From assembly GCF_031179985.1 (NCBI RefSeq), contig NZ_JAPSHJ010000001.1, forward strand, positions 9,392 through 73,391: a DNA stretch of 64,000 nt, read 5' to 3'. Position 1 is the stretch's first letter. Every line of letters starts with the position of its first letter. Origin of the DNA: Arthrobacter sp. (GTDB lineage: Bacteria > Actinomycetota > Actinomycetes > Actinomycetales > Micrococcaceae). The notes below the pieces were generated by a model. That model was not told the origin of the DNA, did not search any database, and saw only the letters and a list, made by a program, of their open reading frames with translations. This document shows positions 44,195 through 53,623 of this stretch, piece by piece. The position numbers and the translations under genes are program-made.

Positions 44195-45747
44195 ATTCAC
44201 TGGAAGCAGGACTGAGCGCAGTCACGGATCCGATAACCCTCCTATGTCTGATCATCGGCCTCGCGGTTGGAACGCTCGTGGGCGTATTCCCCGGTGTCAC
44301 CGGATCAATGGCAGTTGCACTGGCATCCGGGTTCACCTTGACTCTGGAACCCGTGCAGGGTCTGGCCGTACTCCTCAGCATCTACGTCGGAGCCAACTAT
44401 GGGGACCGCGTCCCGTCCATCCTGGTCAACACCCCGGGAACTCCGGCGGCCATAGCCACCACCTTCGACGGCTATCCCATGGCCAAGGACGGGCGCGCCG
44501 GCCTTGCTCTCGTCATCTCATCGATCGCTTCGACGGTGGCAATCCTGGCGTCGATCGTGGTTTTCATTCTGGCGGCTCAGCCTGTGGCATCTTTGGCACT
44601 GAACTTTGGCCCGCCGGAGATGTTCGCCCTGGTGGTCTTCGGTTTGACCATCATGGTCTCCATCTCCTCGAAGTCCCTGGTCAAGGGTCTTCTTGCCGGC
44701 ATCGTCGGCCTGGTGCTAGGAACCATTGGACGGGACCCCATCACCGGGGACCGCCGTTTCACTTTCGGCGTCAATGACCTTGCCGGCGGACTGGACTTCA
44801 TCGCCATCATCATCGGCCTGTTCGGCATTGCGGAGCTTTTCGACCAGCTCCTGACGCACCATGAGCACAAGATCAAGCCCATATCCTCTTTGGGCAGGTG
44901 GTGGCCGAGCAAGGCCGAGTACAAGCAGATGGGCAAGCCCATGGCCCTGGGCACGGGAATCGGGATTTTCACCGGAGTCGTGCCGGCAGCCGGCGGCGAC
45001 ATCGCAGGCTTGATCGGATGGGACCGGGCTCGGGCAATATCCAAGGAAAAGGATAAGTTCGGCAAAGGCTCCATTGAAGGGATCACGGCGGCGGACAGCG
45101 CCTCCAGCGGAACGCTCGGCGGCTCCCTCACCACCACTATGGCACTGGGCATCCCGGGCGATTCAGTGATGGCGGTGATGATTGGATCCATGGTCATCTG
45201 GGGCCTCCAGCCCGGCCCGCAGCTCTTCACCAACAACCCCGAACTCGTGGTGTCGATCGCCGCGATCATGATCATTGCCACGGTGGTCTCTCTGGTCGTG
45301 AGCCTCGTGCGCATGCGGGGAATGGTCAAGCTCATGGATCTGCCAAACCACTATATTTGGTCAGCTATCCTGATTTTCTGCCTCGTAGGCACCTACACGG
45401 TCACCAACAACATGTACACAGTCATCGTCATGCTCATAGCCGGCGTGATTGGCCTGGTCATGAAGCGGACCGGATTCCCGGCGGGCCCGGTCGTGCTGGG
45501 GCTGCTCCTCGGTCCTCTGGCCGAATCAAACCTGCGCCGTGCACTCCTGATCGACGGGCCGGCCATCCTCGTCACCCACCCCATTTCTCTGGTGCTGCTG
45601 TTGCTTGCCGCTGTCTCGCTTGCTCTGCCCATCATCGCCAAGGTACGCAGTGCGCGCCTGGGCGAGGGCGGCGCAGCCTCCCTTGAGGAGCGCCTCGCAG
45701 AGCGGACGCGGCGGGAGGCAGCCAGCCCGGTGAAGGAACCGAAATGA
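44191..45747 (+). CDS. tctA: tripartite tricarboxylate transporter large membrane subunit (TctA type)
   Basis: A 518-residue membrane protein with about 11-12 spans. The conserved TctA patterns are visible: VGVFPGVTGSMAVALASGFT, VNTPGTPAAIATTFDGYPMA, DSASSGTLGGSLTTTMALGI followed by PGDS, and KRTGFPAGPVVLGLLLGPL. The start is ATG 44191. The stop overlaps the sialidase-like gene by ATGA, tying transporter and catabolic genes into one coupled operon. Confidence 0.93.
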   Translation: MNSLEAGLSAVTDPITLLCLIIGLAVGTLVGVFPGVTGSMAVALASGFTLTLEPVQGLAVLLSIYVGANYGDRVPSILVNTPGTPAAIATTFDGYPMAKDGRAGLALVISSIASTVAILASIVVFILAAQPVASLALNFGPPEMFALVVFGLTIMVSISSKSLVKGLLAGIVGLVLGTIGRDPITGDRRFTFGVNDLAGGLDFIAIIIGLFGIAELFDQLLTHHEHKIKPISSLGRWWPSKAEYKQMGKPMALGTGIGIFTGVVPAAGGDIAGLIGWDRARAISKEKDKFGKGSIEGITAADSASSGTLGGSLTTTMALGIPGDSVMAVMIGSMVIWGLQPGPQLFTNNPELVVSIAAIMIIATVVSLVVSLVRMRGMVKLMDLPNHYIWSAILIFCLVGTYTVTNNMYTVIVMLIAGVIGLVMKRTGFPAGPVVLGLLLGPLAESNLRRALLIDGPAILVTHPISLVLLLLAAVSLALPIIAKVRSARLGEGGAASLEERLAERTRREAASPVKEPK

Positions 45748-46883
45748 GTTCCTCCGCCATCACCCAGGGTGTGTCGCGTGAGTGGGTTGCTTCTCCCCAC
45801 CACGCGTTCGGGCGGCTCTGGCACCAGTGCCATGCGTCCACCGTGCTCGCCCTTGGGGATGGGCTGTTGTGCGCCTGGTTCGCGGGAACTGAAGAAGGCA
45901 CGGCCGACAACCGGATCTGGAGCTCCAAGCGGGACACTGACGGGGTCTGGAGCTCCCCGCGCATCATCGCCGGAACAACGCACGTTGCCCATTGGAATCC
46001 AGTGCTTGCCCACGCCCCTAACGGCGAGGTCTGGCTCTTCCACAAGCGCGGGGATCGCATCTCGTCCTGGAGCACATGGGTGTGCACAAGCCCCGATGAA
46101 GGCGCCACCTGGACCGAGGCCCGTGAACTCGTTCCCGGTGATACCGGTGGGCGCGGCCCGGTTAAGAACCCTCCCATCCAAATAGAGGACGGCGCTTGGC
46201 TGGCACCGGGCTCCACAGAGAAGTGGGATCCGGACGGTGCTGTATGGGAATGCTTCGTTGACCGCTCCACCGACGGAGGCTCGACGTGGGCCTCCTCGCC
46301 GATACCACTCCCCCGCAACGGGGTGACAGGTGCAGGCATCATCCAGCCCGCGCTCTGGGCCAATGGCAGCTCAGTCGGTGCCCTGATGCGATCCACGGAG
46401 GGCCGGGCCTACGTCTCGTTCTCGGACGACGACGGACGGACCTTCTCGTTTGCAGAACCGAGCACACTGCCCAACAACAACAGCGGCCTCACGGTCGCCC
46501 AGCTGCCTGACGGCACCCTCGCCTGCGTTCACAACCCCACCACCGCAAACTGGGGCTCCCGGTGCCCGCTTGCTGTCTCCGTCTCATCAGACGGGCGCAA
46601 CTGGCGTTCCGCCGTCGTCGTCGAAGATGGCCTGACGCCTTTGGACGGCTTCGAACCCAGCCTCCCCGCCGAATCCGTCACCGGCTTCCAGCCTAGGGAC
46701 GAAGGGGTACGCACGGACGGCACCGGCGAGTACTCCTACCCCGCCGCAGTGGTGCTCGACGACGATCTGGTCATCACCTACACCTGGCAGCGTAGGGCCA
46801 TCGCCTGCGCGACAGTTCCCCTGGATCTGCTCGCCCTTCCTGAAACACACCATCCTGAAACACACCGAGAGGCTTCCTCATGA
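45744..46883 (+). CDS. sialidase-fold (BNR-repeat) protein without signal peptide
   Basis: A 379-residue beta-propeller protein of the sialidase family (BNR_2 type). Asp-box-like repeats are visible: SPDEGATWTEA, STDGGSTWAS, SDDDGRTFSF and SSDGRNWRS. WHQCHASTVLAL at the start and PALWANGSSVGALMRS carry the usual strand and Arg positions. There is no signal peptide or membrane segment, so it should act in the cytoplasm, on a substrate already imported by TctABC. The actual reaction (glycoside cleavage, lactone hydrolysis or other) cannot be read. It overlaps both neighbours by ATGA. Confidence 0.85.
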   Translation: MSSSAITQGVSREWVASPHHAFGRLWHQCHASTVLALGDGLLCAWFAGTEEGTADNRIWSSKRDTDGVWSSPRIIAGTTHVAHWNPVLAHAPNGEVWLFHKRGDRISSWSTWVCTSPDEGATWTEARELVPGDTGGRGPVKNPPIQIEDGAWLAPGSTEKWDPDGAVWECFVDRSTDGGSTWASSPIPLPRNGVTGAGIIQPALWANGSSVGALMRSTEGRAYVSFSDDDGRTFSFAEPSTLPNNNSGLTVAQLPDGTLACVHNPTTANWGSRCPLAVSVSSDGRNWRSAVVVEDGLTPLDGFEPSLPAESVTGFQPRDEGVRTDGTGEYSYPAAVVLDDDLVITYTWQRRAIACATVPLDLLALPETHHPETHREASS

Positions 46884-47758
46884 CCGCGCAGATTATCAGC
46901 GCCCTCCCCGTTCCCTTCACTACTGAAGGCAGCATCGAGTGGGACAGCTACGACGCCCTGCTGCAACGCATTTCCCCGCATGTGCACGGAGCCCTGGTTG
47001 CCGGCACCACCGGCGAGTTCCCGGCTCTCGACGACGACGAACGGCTCGAAGCCTTCCGCCGCGCCTGCCTCGTCCTCGGGACCGAACGCGTGATCGCCCA
47101 CATCGGCCACCCCAGCCCCCGCCAAGTGGTCCGGCTCGGCAAGGCCGCCGCGGCGCTCGGGATTACCCGAATGGCAACCCTCAGCCCCTATTACCTGCCT
47201 GCCGATGACGCAGCCGTCGTCGAATTCTTCCGCGGCGTCACAGCTTCCCTCCCCGGGATCGATCATTACGTCTACCTCTTCCCCGAGCGCACGGGCATCA
47301 CCGTCTCCACTGGTGCGTTCCGGGAAATCATGGCACTGCCGGGGGTTCGCGGCACAAAGCTCTCTGGAGCCGCCACGTTGGACCTGGTGGCCTATTCCGC
47401 TGAGCTTCAACCTGGCCAGGAGGTATATTCCGGAGACGATTCCACTCTGCCGCAGGTCCTTGAAAACGGTGGCACCGGAGTTGTGTCCGGCGTTTCCGCA
47501 GCTTTCCCGGAGACCTTCGCCCGCCTGGCGGCTGCGCTTGACACTTCGCCGCAGAAGGGTGAGGGAATCAGCGACGAAGCGCAATCCCTGCAGAAGACTG
47601 TAGTGGAACTGGTCCGTCTGGCGGGGCCGTCCATCATCCGCCTGAAGGAGGCAGTTTCGGTAAACGTCGACGGCCAATGGGCTTCGCGCATGCCGATGCC
47701 GGCAATCGATGACTCTCTGCGCAGCGAGCTCCACCAGGCCGCTGCCCTCAATTCCTGA
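46880..47758 (+). CDS. dihydrodipicolinate synthase/N-acetylneuraminate lyase family aldolase
   Basis: A 292-residue TIM-barrel class I aldolase. [19 protein letters not shown] is the substrate-carboxylate loop (GTTGE), [10 protein letters not shown] holds the conserved Tyr, and [10 protein letters not shown] the Schiff-base Lys. In lysine-biosynthetic DapA the Tyr loop normally reads YNVPxRT, so this is more likely a catabolic 2-keto acid lyase or dehydratase of the NanA/KdgD side. Its place in the operon fits cleavage of a 2-keto-3-deoxy sugar acid to pyruvate plus an aldehyde; that is inference. Confidence 0.88.
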   Translation: MTAQIISALPVPFTTEGSIEWDSYDALLQRISPHVHGALVAGTTGEFPALDDDERLEAFRRACLVLGTERVIAHIGHPSPRQVVRLGKAAAALGITRMATLSPYYLPADDAAVVEFFRGVTASLPGIDHYVYLFPERTGITVSTGAFREIMALPGVRGTKLSGAATLDLVAYSAELQPGQEVYSGDDSTLPQVLENGGTGVVSGVSAAFPETFARLAAALDTSPQKGEGISDEAQSLQKTVVELVRLAGPSIIRLKEAVSVNVDGQWASRMPMPAIDDSLRSELHQAAALNS

Positions 47759-47801
47759 ACCCTGCGAGCGCCTAAACCGTTCCAAACCCGAGGAGATTTA
47801 C

Positions 47802-49436
47802 GTGACCACTTACGCATTCCCCGAGCAGCTCCAGTTGCCGGACCTTCTGGAAAAGACCGTCTACACGGTAGCCAGCGGGGACCTCCGCCTCAGCGCCAAC
47901 ACGGCCGGCTGGCCCACCCAGCAGAAGCTGGAAGCGGACTTCGCCGCCGCCGTCGAACGCTTCGGTTTCCAGGTCCACCGGGCACACGAAGTGGATCCTG
48001 AGACCGGCCACGGTTTTATCGACAGCCAGCGCGCCGGACTGGAGGTTTTCCGGAACGTTCCCGCCACGGCTCCCCTTGTGGTGGTTGATGCCGTGTGGCA
48101 GTACAGCCATCATGTATTGGCCGGGCTGCGCACACACCAGGGCCCCATCCTGATCGTGGCCAACTGGGCCGGCGATTTCCCGGGCTTGGTCGGCCTGCTG
48201 AACCTGGCTGCTTCGCTAACCAAGGCGGGTGTGCCTTACTCCTCGCTGTGGAGCAAAGACTTCACAGACGAGTGGGCAACGGAAAAAGTGGGCGAGTGGC
48301 TTGAAACAGGCACTATCCGGCACGACGTCAGCCACGTTCGTGATCTGGCAGGACTGCCGGACACGGACGAGGCACGGTTGGGCCAGGCGCTGGCACAGCA
48401 GCTGCGACAGGAGAAAGCCATCATCGGTGTTTTCGATGAAGGCTGCATGGGTATGTACAACGCAATCATCGACGACGAGCTGCTGAACCCGCTGGGTATT
48501 TACAAGGAACGCCTTTCACAGTCGGGGCTGGTGGCCGAAATGCAGAAGGTTGCCGACGATGAGGCGCAGAAAATCCGTGCCTGGCTGGACGATGCGGGAT
48601 TCACTTTCCACTTCGGCAGTGACGACGCCACTGAGCTCACCGAAGCCCAGGTACATGAACAGCTGAAGATGTACATCGCGGCAATGAGGATTGCCGACGA
48701 CTTCGGTGTTGACGCGATTGGCATCCAGTACCAACAGGGCCTCAAAGACATGACCCCGGCTTCGGACCTGGTGGAAGGGTTGCTCAACAACGTTTCCCGC
48801 CCGCCTGTGATTTCCCGGGACGGAGCCCGGGAACTATACGAGGGCGCGGCGCTGCCTCACTTCAACGAAGTGGACGAGGGCGTGGCGGTGGATGCGCTGA
48901 TCACCAACCGCATCTGGACGGCCATGGGCCTGGATCCTGCGACGACCCTTCATGACATCCGCTGGGGCGAGGACTACGACGGCGAATTCGTATGGGTCTT
49001 TGAGATCTCCGGTTCGGTGCCTGCCTCACACAACGGCGGCTATGACAAGTCCCACGGCCTCAGGCAACCCGCCATGTTTTTCCCCAAGGGCGGTTCCACT
49101 CTGTCCGGAACCTCGAAACCCGGCGAGATTGTCTGGTCCCGGGTTTTTATCATGGACGGGGCACTCCATGTGGACCTTGGCCGGGGACACGCGATTGAGC
49201 TGCCCGACGAGGAAACCCAACGCCGGCTCAATGCCACAAACAAGGAATGGCCCATCATGCACGCCGTGCTGCATGGCGTCTCGCGCGACCAGCTCATGGC
49301 TCGGCACAAGGCCAACCACGTCCAGGTTGTTTATGCACCGGACGCCGAGACGGCCGACCGGGCCCTGGTGGCCAAGGCCGCACTCTTCCGGGAACTGGGC
49401 GTCCGCGTGCACCTTTGCGGCGACGTAAACCTTTAG
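47802..49436 (+). CDS. L-fucose/arabinose isomerase-like protein
   Basis: A 544-residue protein resembling the FucI/AraA ketol-isomerase superfamily: a Rossmann-like N-terminal half ([40 protein letters not shown]), a central [20 protein letters not shown] and a C-terminal barrel with [20 protein letters not shown]. The family interconverts aldoses and ketoses with Mn(II). GTG 47802 is preferred because GAGGAG lies 7 bases upstream. The catalytic Glu/Asp/His were not assigned with certainty, so the substrate and even isomerase activity are inferred. Confidence 0.82.
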   Translation: MTTYAFPEQLQLPDLLEKTVYTVASGDLRLSANTAGWPTQQKLEADFAAAVERFGFQVHRAHEVDPETGHGFIDSQRAGLEVFRNVPATAPLVVVDAVWQYSHHVLAGLRTHQGPILIVANWAGDFPGLVGLLNLAASLTKAGVPYSSLWSKDFTDEWATEKVGEWLETGTIRHDVSHVRDLAGLPDTDEARLGQALAQQLRQEKAIIGVFDEGCMGMYNAIIDDELLNPLGIYKERLSQSGLVAEMQKVADDEAQKIRAWLDDAGFTFHFGSDDATELTEAQVHEQLKMYIAAMRIADDFGVDAIGIQYQQGLKDMTPASDLVEGLLNNVSRPPVISRDGARELYEGAALPHFNEVDEGVAVDALITNRIWTAMGLDPATTLHDIRWGEDYDGEFVWVFEISGSVPASHNGGYDKSHGLRQPAMFFPKGGSTLSGTSKPGEIVWSRVFIMDGALHVDLGRGHAIELPDEETQRRLNATNKEWPIMHAVLHGVSRDQLMARHKANHVQVVYAPDAETADRALVAKAALFRELGVRVHLCGDVNL

Positions 49437-49446
49437 GGCATCCGTC

Positions 49447-51027
49447 ATGGCGGATGTAGTACTCGGCGTCGATATCGGCACTTCCAGCAGCAAAGGCGTG
49501 CTGGTCGACCTTGCCGGCAATGTGCTGCGGAGTGAGACCCTGGAGCACCGCGTCGACCGGCCGCAACCAGGCTGGGTTGAAATGGACGCACGCGTGTGGT
49601 GGGAGGAGTTCGTGGCGATCACCCGCAGCGTCGTCACGCCCGAGGACTCTGTTATCGCCGTCGGCGTCAGCGGGATGGGGCCGTGTGTCCTTTTGGCCGA
49701 CGCCGGCGGCACTCCCCTGCGTCCTGCGATTCTCTACGGGGTGGACACACGGGCCACTGCCCAGATCGCGGAGCTGACGGAACGCCTCGGCGGCGCCCAC
49801 AAGATCCTGGACAGGTGCGGTTCCGTGTTGTCCACGCAGGCCGTAGGGCCCAAAATCGCCTGGATTGAAGACCACGAGCCGGAGGTTGCCGGGGAAGCAC
49901 GGTTGCTATTCATGCCGGCTTCCTGGTTGGCTTACAAGTTGACCGGTAAATACGTGCTTGATCACCACTCAGCCAGCCAGTGCACGCCGCTTTACGATGC
50001 CGGAGCCCTCGACTGGTACCAACCTTGGGTCAAGGAGATTGCACCGCGCCTTGCCCTGCCGCCGTTGCGCTGGCCTTCGGAAACGGCCGGACAAGTGACG
50101 GAGAAGGCGGCTGCACGAACCGGGCTGCCCCAGGGAATTCCGGTGATAACCGGGACCATCGATGCCTGGACGGAATCGGTCAGTGTTGGAGCGCAGGAAC
50201 CGGGTGACCTCATGCTGATGTATGGCACCACGATGTTCCTCGTCCACACCACGGCCAAACGCATCTCCGTCCCTGAGTTGTGGGGAACGGTGGGCGCTTA
50301 TGAGGGAACCCGTTCCCTTGCCGGCGGGATGGCGACGTCGGGAGCAATCACCAGCTGGCTAAAAGAACTTTTCAGTGCCGTGGATTACCCGCAGCTGCTT
50401 GCTGAAGCACAAGAGTCCGGACCAGGTGCGAAGGGTCTACTTATGCTGCCCTACTTCGCAGGGGAGCGGACGCCCATCGCCGACCCCGAAGCGCGCGGGG
50501 TTGTGGCCGGGCTGACGTTGTCCCATGGTCGCGGAGATCTCTACCGCGCAGCGCTGGAGGCCACGGCCATGGGCGTACGCCACAACATCGACAGAATGGA
50601 GGAGGCCGGGGCATCAATTACCCGCGTGGTAGCCGTTGGCGGTGGCACCCAGGGCGGCCTGTGGACCCAGATTGTCTCCGACGTCACGGGACGCGAGCAG
50701 GTTGTTCCAGCCAAAACCATCGGTGCAAGTTACGGTGCAGCTTTCCTCGCAGCCCAGGCCGTCGCAGGACGGTCTTTCACGGGCACCGCCGGTGAGGCTG
50801 GAACCGCCGCTTCGATCGCTGAATGGAACCCCGCGTCCCATGTTGTGTACCCGCAGCCTGCACTCAGGCAGAACTACGACGAGCTCTATGCCCTGTACCG
50901 TGAACTGTATCCGGCAACCCGTGAGCTCCAGCACCGCCTGGCGGAGCGCCAGCAGCGCCTGTCCAGCAATCGCGAAGCCCACCATGCAGCGGCCAGCCAA
51001 GCACCACTAGGGGGAAACAAGCTATGA
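49447..51027 (+). CDS. FGGY-family carbohydrate kinase
   Basis: A 526-residue sugar kinase. The phosphate-1 loop is LGVDIGTSSSKGVLVD, followed by AILYGVDTRATAQI and ITGTIDAWTESVSVG (catalytic Asp region). LMLPYFAGERTPIADPEARG is close to the FGGY signature, and VVAVGGGTQGGLWTQIVSDV is the adenosine motif. It resembles xylulokinase/gluconokinase-type members. It follows the isomerase gene by 10 bases, as expected for an isomerase-kinase pair. Confidence 0.92.
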   Translation: MADVVLGVDIGTSSSKGVLVDLAGNVLRSETLEHRVDRPQPGWVEMDARVWWEEFVAITRSVVTPEDSVIAVGVSGMGPCVLLADAGGTPLRPAILYGVDTRATAQIAELTERLGGAHKILDRCGSVLSTQAVGPKIAWIEDHEPEVAGEARLLFMPASWLAYKLTGKYVLDHHSASQCTPLYDAGALDWYQPWVKEIAPRLALPPLRWPSETAGQVTEKAAARTGLPQGIPVITGTIDAWTESVSVGAQEPGDLMLMYGTTMFLVHTTAKRISVPELWGTVGAYEGTRSLAGGMATSGAITSWLKELFSAVDYPQLLAEAQESGPGAKGLLMLPYFAGERTPIADPEARGVVAGLTLSHGRGDLYRAALEATAMGVRHNIDRMEEAGASITRVVAVGGGTQGGLWTQIVSDVTGREQVVPAKTIGASYGAAFLAAQAVAGRSFTGTAGEAGTAASIAEWNPASHVVYPQPALRQNYDELYALYRELYPATRELQHRLAERQQRLSSNREAHHAAASQAPLGGNKL

Positions 51028-51986
51028 CAATGTCAAACGGAACCGTTGCCGTTGTCGGCTCCATCAACATCGACCTTCTGCTGATGGTGGACCGCCTTCC
51101 TGCAGCGGGCGAAACCGTCTTGGGAACTGGCGGGACGCTTTCACCAGGCGGGAAAGGCGCCAACCAGGCGGTTGCTGCTGCCCGCCAAGGGGCCACGGTG
51201 CTGATGGTGGGCGCAGTGGGCAGTGATGCCCACGCGTCCGAAGCAACGAGGCTGCTTCAGGACAGCGGAGTAAGCCTTGACCTGGTTGCTGCCGTTGAAG
51301 GCCCCACCGGGTTGGCGGTAGTAAGCGTGGACAGCAACGCAGAGAACAGCATCGTGGTGATTCCCGGGGCGAATAACCACGTGGATTCCAACATGGTAGC
51401 GGCCGATCTTCCCCGCCTGCGATCCTGTGGCGTTGTGGTGCTCCAAGGCGAACTGCCTCTGGCCACGACGGATTTCACGGTCCGGGAATTGCGGGACTCG
51501 GAAGTCCTGGTTGTTTTGAATCTTGCTCCGGTGATCCCACTCTCAGCCGAAAGCATCCGGTCGGCTGACGTCCTGATCGTTAATGAACATGAGGCCATCG
51601 AAGCCCTGCGGTTGCTCTCCAAGGAGCCGCAACCCCAGGTGGGGCCTGAAATGCACGACGCCGACACCGTGCGGAGCGCGTTGGCCCTGGCGGACTCGCT
51701 GGTTTCCGCCGGCGTTCAATCCGCCGTCATCACGCTGGGCGCCTGCGGAGCAGTCGTCGGCGAAACAAGGGGCTCCGTACACGTTCCGCCGGTAGCCGTT
51801 GATGCCGTTGACACGACCGGCGCAGGCGATGCCTTTGTAGGCGCCGTTGCTGCAGGACTGGCAGAAGGTCTGAGCCTGCACGCAGCTGCGGAATTGGCCG
51901 TTGCCGTCGCCGCGCAGTCGGTTATTTCGTATGGCGCCCAGGAGTCCTACCCTTGGCGGACGGGAAGCTCACCGGCTCTGAGCTAA
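51024..51986 (+). CDS. ribokinase-like PfkB-family kinase
   Basis: A 320-residue PfkB-family kinase. VVGSINIDLLLMVDRLPAAG at the N-terminus and SPGGKGANQAVAAARQGA are the first signature. VNEHEAIEAL and VDTTGAGDAFVGAVAAGLA, with the catalytic Asp and anion hole, form the second. This is the ribokinase subgroup rather than phosphofructokinase. It overlaps the FGGY kinase by ATGA, so the operon has two different sugar kinases, perhaps for two products of the aldolase or isomerase branch. Confidence 0.92.
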   Translation: MTMSNGTVAVVGSINIDLLLMVDRLPAAGETVLGTGGTLSPGGKGANQAVAAARQGATVLMVGAVGSDAHASEATRLLQDSGVSLDLVAAVEGPTGLAVVSVDSNAENSIVVIPGANNHVDSNMVAADLPRLRSCGVVVLQGELPLATTDFTVRELRDSEVLVVLNLAPVIPLSAESIRSADVLIVNEHEAIEALRLLSKEPQPQVGPEMHDADTVRSALALADSLVSAGVQSAVITLGACGAVVGETRGSVHVPPVAVDAVDTTGAGDAFVGAVAAGLAEGLSLHAAAELAVAVAAQSVISYGAQESYPWRTGSSPALS

Positions 51987-52026
51987 CGCGCCGCGTCTTT
52001 GAACTAGGATGATCGGACGGCGCGTT
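51985..52026 (+). terminator. inverted repeat at the operon end
   Basis: AACGCGCCG (51985-51993) and CGGCGCGTT (52018-52026) form a perfect 9-bp stem with a 24-base loop, starting at the kinase stop. There is no T-run, and the site lies 48 bases before the LysR gene. It may be a weak terminator or an operator. Confidence 0.4.
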
Positions 52027-52073
52027 GCATCAGCATGTCTGGTGCAAGCAGGTCGCTAAGGAAAGGACTTCTG

Positions 52074-52991
52074 ATGGTCAACCCGGTCCACCTCCGCACC
52101 TTGGTCGAAGTGGTTCGGCTGGGATCTTTTGCGGCGGCCGCCACCCGCCTGGGCTACACGGCGTCCGCCGTCTCCCAGCAAATGTCCGCCCTGGAGCGCG
52201 ACACAGGGGTGGACCTGTTCCATCGTTCAGCCAAGAGCATCCTACCCACCGAGGCTGCAGTGGTCATGACCCGGCATGCTTCCAAAGTGCTGACCGACAT
52301 TGAAGCCCTCATGGCGGCAGCCACCAGGACGCACGATGTCACGAGCCAGGAACTGAGGCTGGGCATCTTTCCCAGCCTGGCCACCTACGTTCTTCCCAAG
52401 ATCCTGCAGAAGCCGGCCTGGAAAGACCTCGGCATCGATCTGCGCGTCTCGGTGGCAGAACCGTCGCAGACTATCCAGGGCCTGCGGACCGGCGGCGAGC
52501 TGGACCTTGCCCTCGTCTATCAGGTGGGTCAGTCCGGGCTGGCCTGGCCCCACACTTTGAACCGCCAATGGATCGGTGACGACAACTTCAGGGTTGTGCT
52601 CCCTGCCGCCTGGGGAATCCGCACGGACGCGAAAATGGCCGCCGACCACCTGTCGGAGATGCCTTGGATCGTGCACCACCCTGGAACCAGCGACGCCACG
52701 GTCATCGAGCGGCTGTTCGCCAGCTGCAACCTGCATCCGAGAGTGGTGGCCTACAGCGACGATTTCCATGCCAGCCTGGAGATGGCCGCTGCCGGTCTTG
52801 GTGCCGCGCTGGTTCCGGAGCTCGCCCTCCTGCGCCGGCCGCCGGGTGTGGTCGTGCTGGACGTCCCCGAAATCCGGCTGGCCCGGAACGTCTTTGCCCT
52901 GTTGTTCAACGAAAAGAAGACCGCCCGCGTCCAGCTCTTCGTGGATCTTCTGGCCGAAACACTCAGCAACCTGGGCTCGAAGGGGAAATAA
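52074..52991 (+). CDS. LysR-family regulator
   Basis: A 305-residue LysR protein. The winged helix is LRTLVEVVRLGSFAAAATRL followed by GYTASAVSQQMSALE at about residues 7-41, and the effector domain follows (LRLGIFPSLATYVLPKIL). ATG 52074 is preferred, with AAAGGA upstream. It lies just downstream of the transporter/sugar operon in the same direction, so a role there is possible, but LysR genes usually sit divergent from their targets and no such partner is adjacent. Confidence 0.9.
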   Translation: MVNPVHLRTLVEVVRLGSFAAAATRLGYTASAVSQQMSALERDTGVDLFHRSAKSILPTEAAVVMTRHASKVLTDIEALMAAATRTHDVTSQELRLGIFPSLATYVLPKILQKPAWKDLGIDLRVSVAEPSQTIQGLRTGGELDLALVYQVGQSGLAWPHTLNRQWIGDDNFRVVLPAAWGIRTDAKMAADHLSEMPWIVHHPGTSDATVIERLFASCNLHPRVVAYSDDFHASLEMAAAGLGAALVPELALLRRPPGVVVLDVPEIRLARNVFALLFNEKKTARVQLFVDLLAETLSNLGSKGK

Positions 52992-53037
52992 TCCCGGATG
53001 CTGGAAATACGGGGCTTTTGAGGACTATGTTGAACTC

Positions 53038-53544
53038 ATGAACAAGGTAGCGAGCCAGCACTTTGGTGAGATTGAACTCAATCACGGCCGGGATCACAAC
53101 ATCGCGGCCAGACACGAGCTGGCGGGTCAGACCCTTGAGCTGGACCTGAACATCAACGCCCATGACCATTTCGACGAAGCCGCCATGCACAAGGTGGACT
53201 ACCGGCTGCGTTTCCTTCCCGAGCTCGTAGACGAGGTGCGGGACATGATCGCCATCGAACTTGAGCAAGAGGGAACCAGCCCCCAGGAATACCTCCGCTT
53301 CCACAGCAACGCACTCAAACAGGAGCACCTCCAGAAAGTGTTCGGCGTCTCGGATAAGAGCGAGCTCACCAACGCCGTTTTCCTCAAGGCGCTGAAATTG
53401 GGCCACGTGGGGATCTACCCTGGGCAGCCCGAGCGGTATTTCGTCCTCGATTTCACCCTCGGCCAGCACTTCACTGATGAGGTCCTGGTTGCCTCGGCGG
53501 ATGAAGACGGCGTGGTGGACGACGAGATCGTCTGGGAGTCCTGA
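53038..53544 (+). CDS. DUF2004-like hypothetical protein
   Basis: A protein of about 168 residues that resembles DUF2004 members in layout: FGEIELNHGRDHNIAARHEL, ELDLNINAHDHFDEAA and a helical middle (RFLPELVDEVRDMIAIELEQ), ending in acidic beta sequence with VLDFTLGQHFTDEVLV. The start is uncertain; ATG 53038 is taken, but no good ribosome binding site is visible. It ends at a very strong bidirectional terminator shared with metE. Confidence 0.7.
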   Translation: MNKVASQHFGEIELNHGRDHNIAARHELAGQTLELDLNINAHDHFDEAAMHKVDYRLRFLPELVDEVRDMIAIELEQEGTSPQEYLRFHSNALKQEHLQKVFGVSDKSELTNAVFLKALKLGHVGIYPGQPERYFVLDFTLGQHFTDEVLVASADEDGVVDDEIVWES

Positions 53545-53564
53545 CCTCAACCAGTCACGTTGAA

Positions 53565-53612
53565 GTACGACGCCGGCCGGTCACCGTGTGAGGTGACCGG
53601 CCGGCGTCGTAC
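53565..53612. terminator. bidirectional terminator with 21-bp perfect stem
   Basis: A perfect 21-base inverted repeat (arms 53565-53585 and 53592-53612, beginning GTACGACGCCGGCC) with a 6-base loop lies between the convergent DUF2004-like gene and metE. Confidence 0.9.
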
Positions 53613-53623
53613 ATAGTCAGTTA

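Noticed and set aside
42642..51986. Ordinary sialic acid (nan) operon.
   Set aside because: NanK/NanE/NagA/NagB-type genes are absent, the sialidase lacks a signal peptide, and a fucose-isomerase-like protein plus an FGGY kinase do not fit the standard sialate route.
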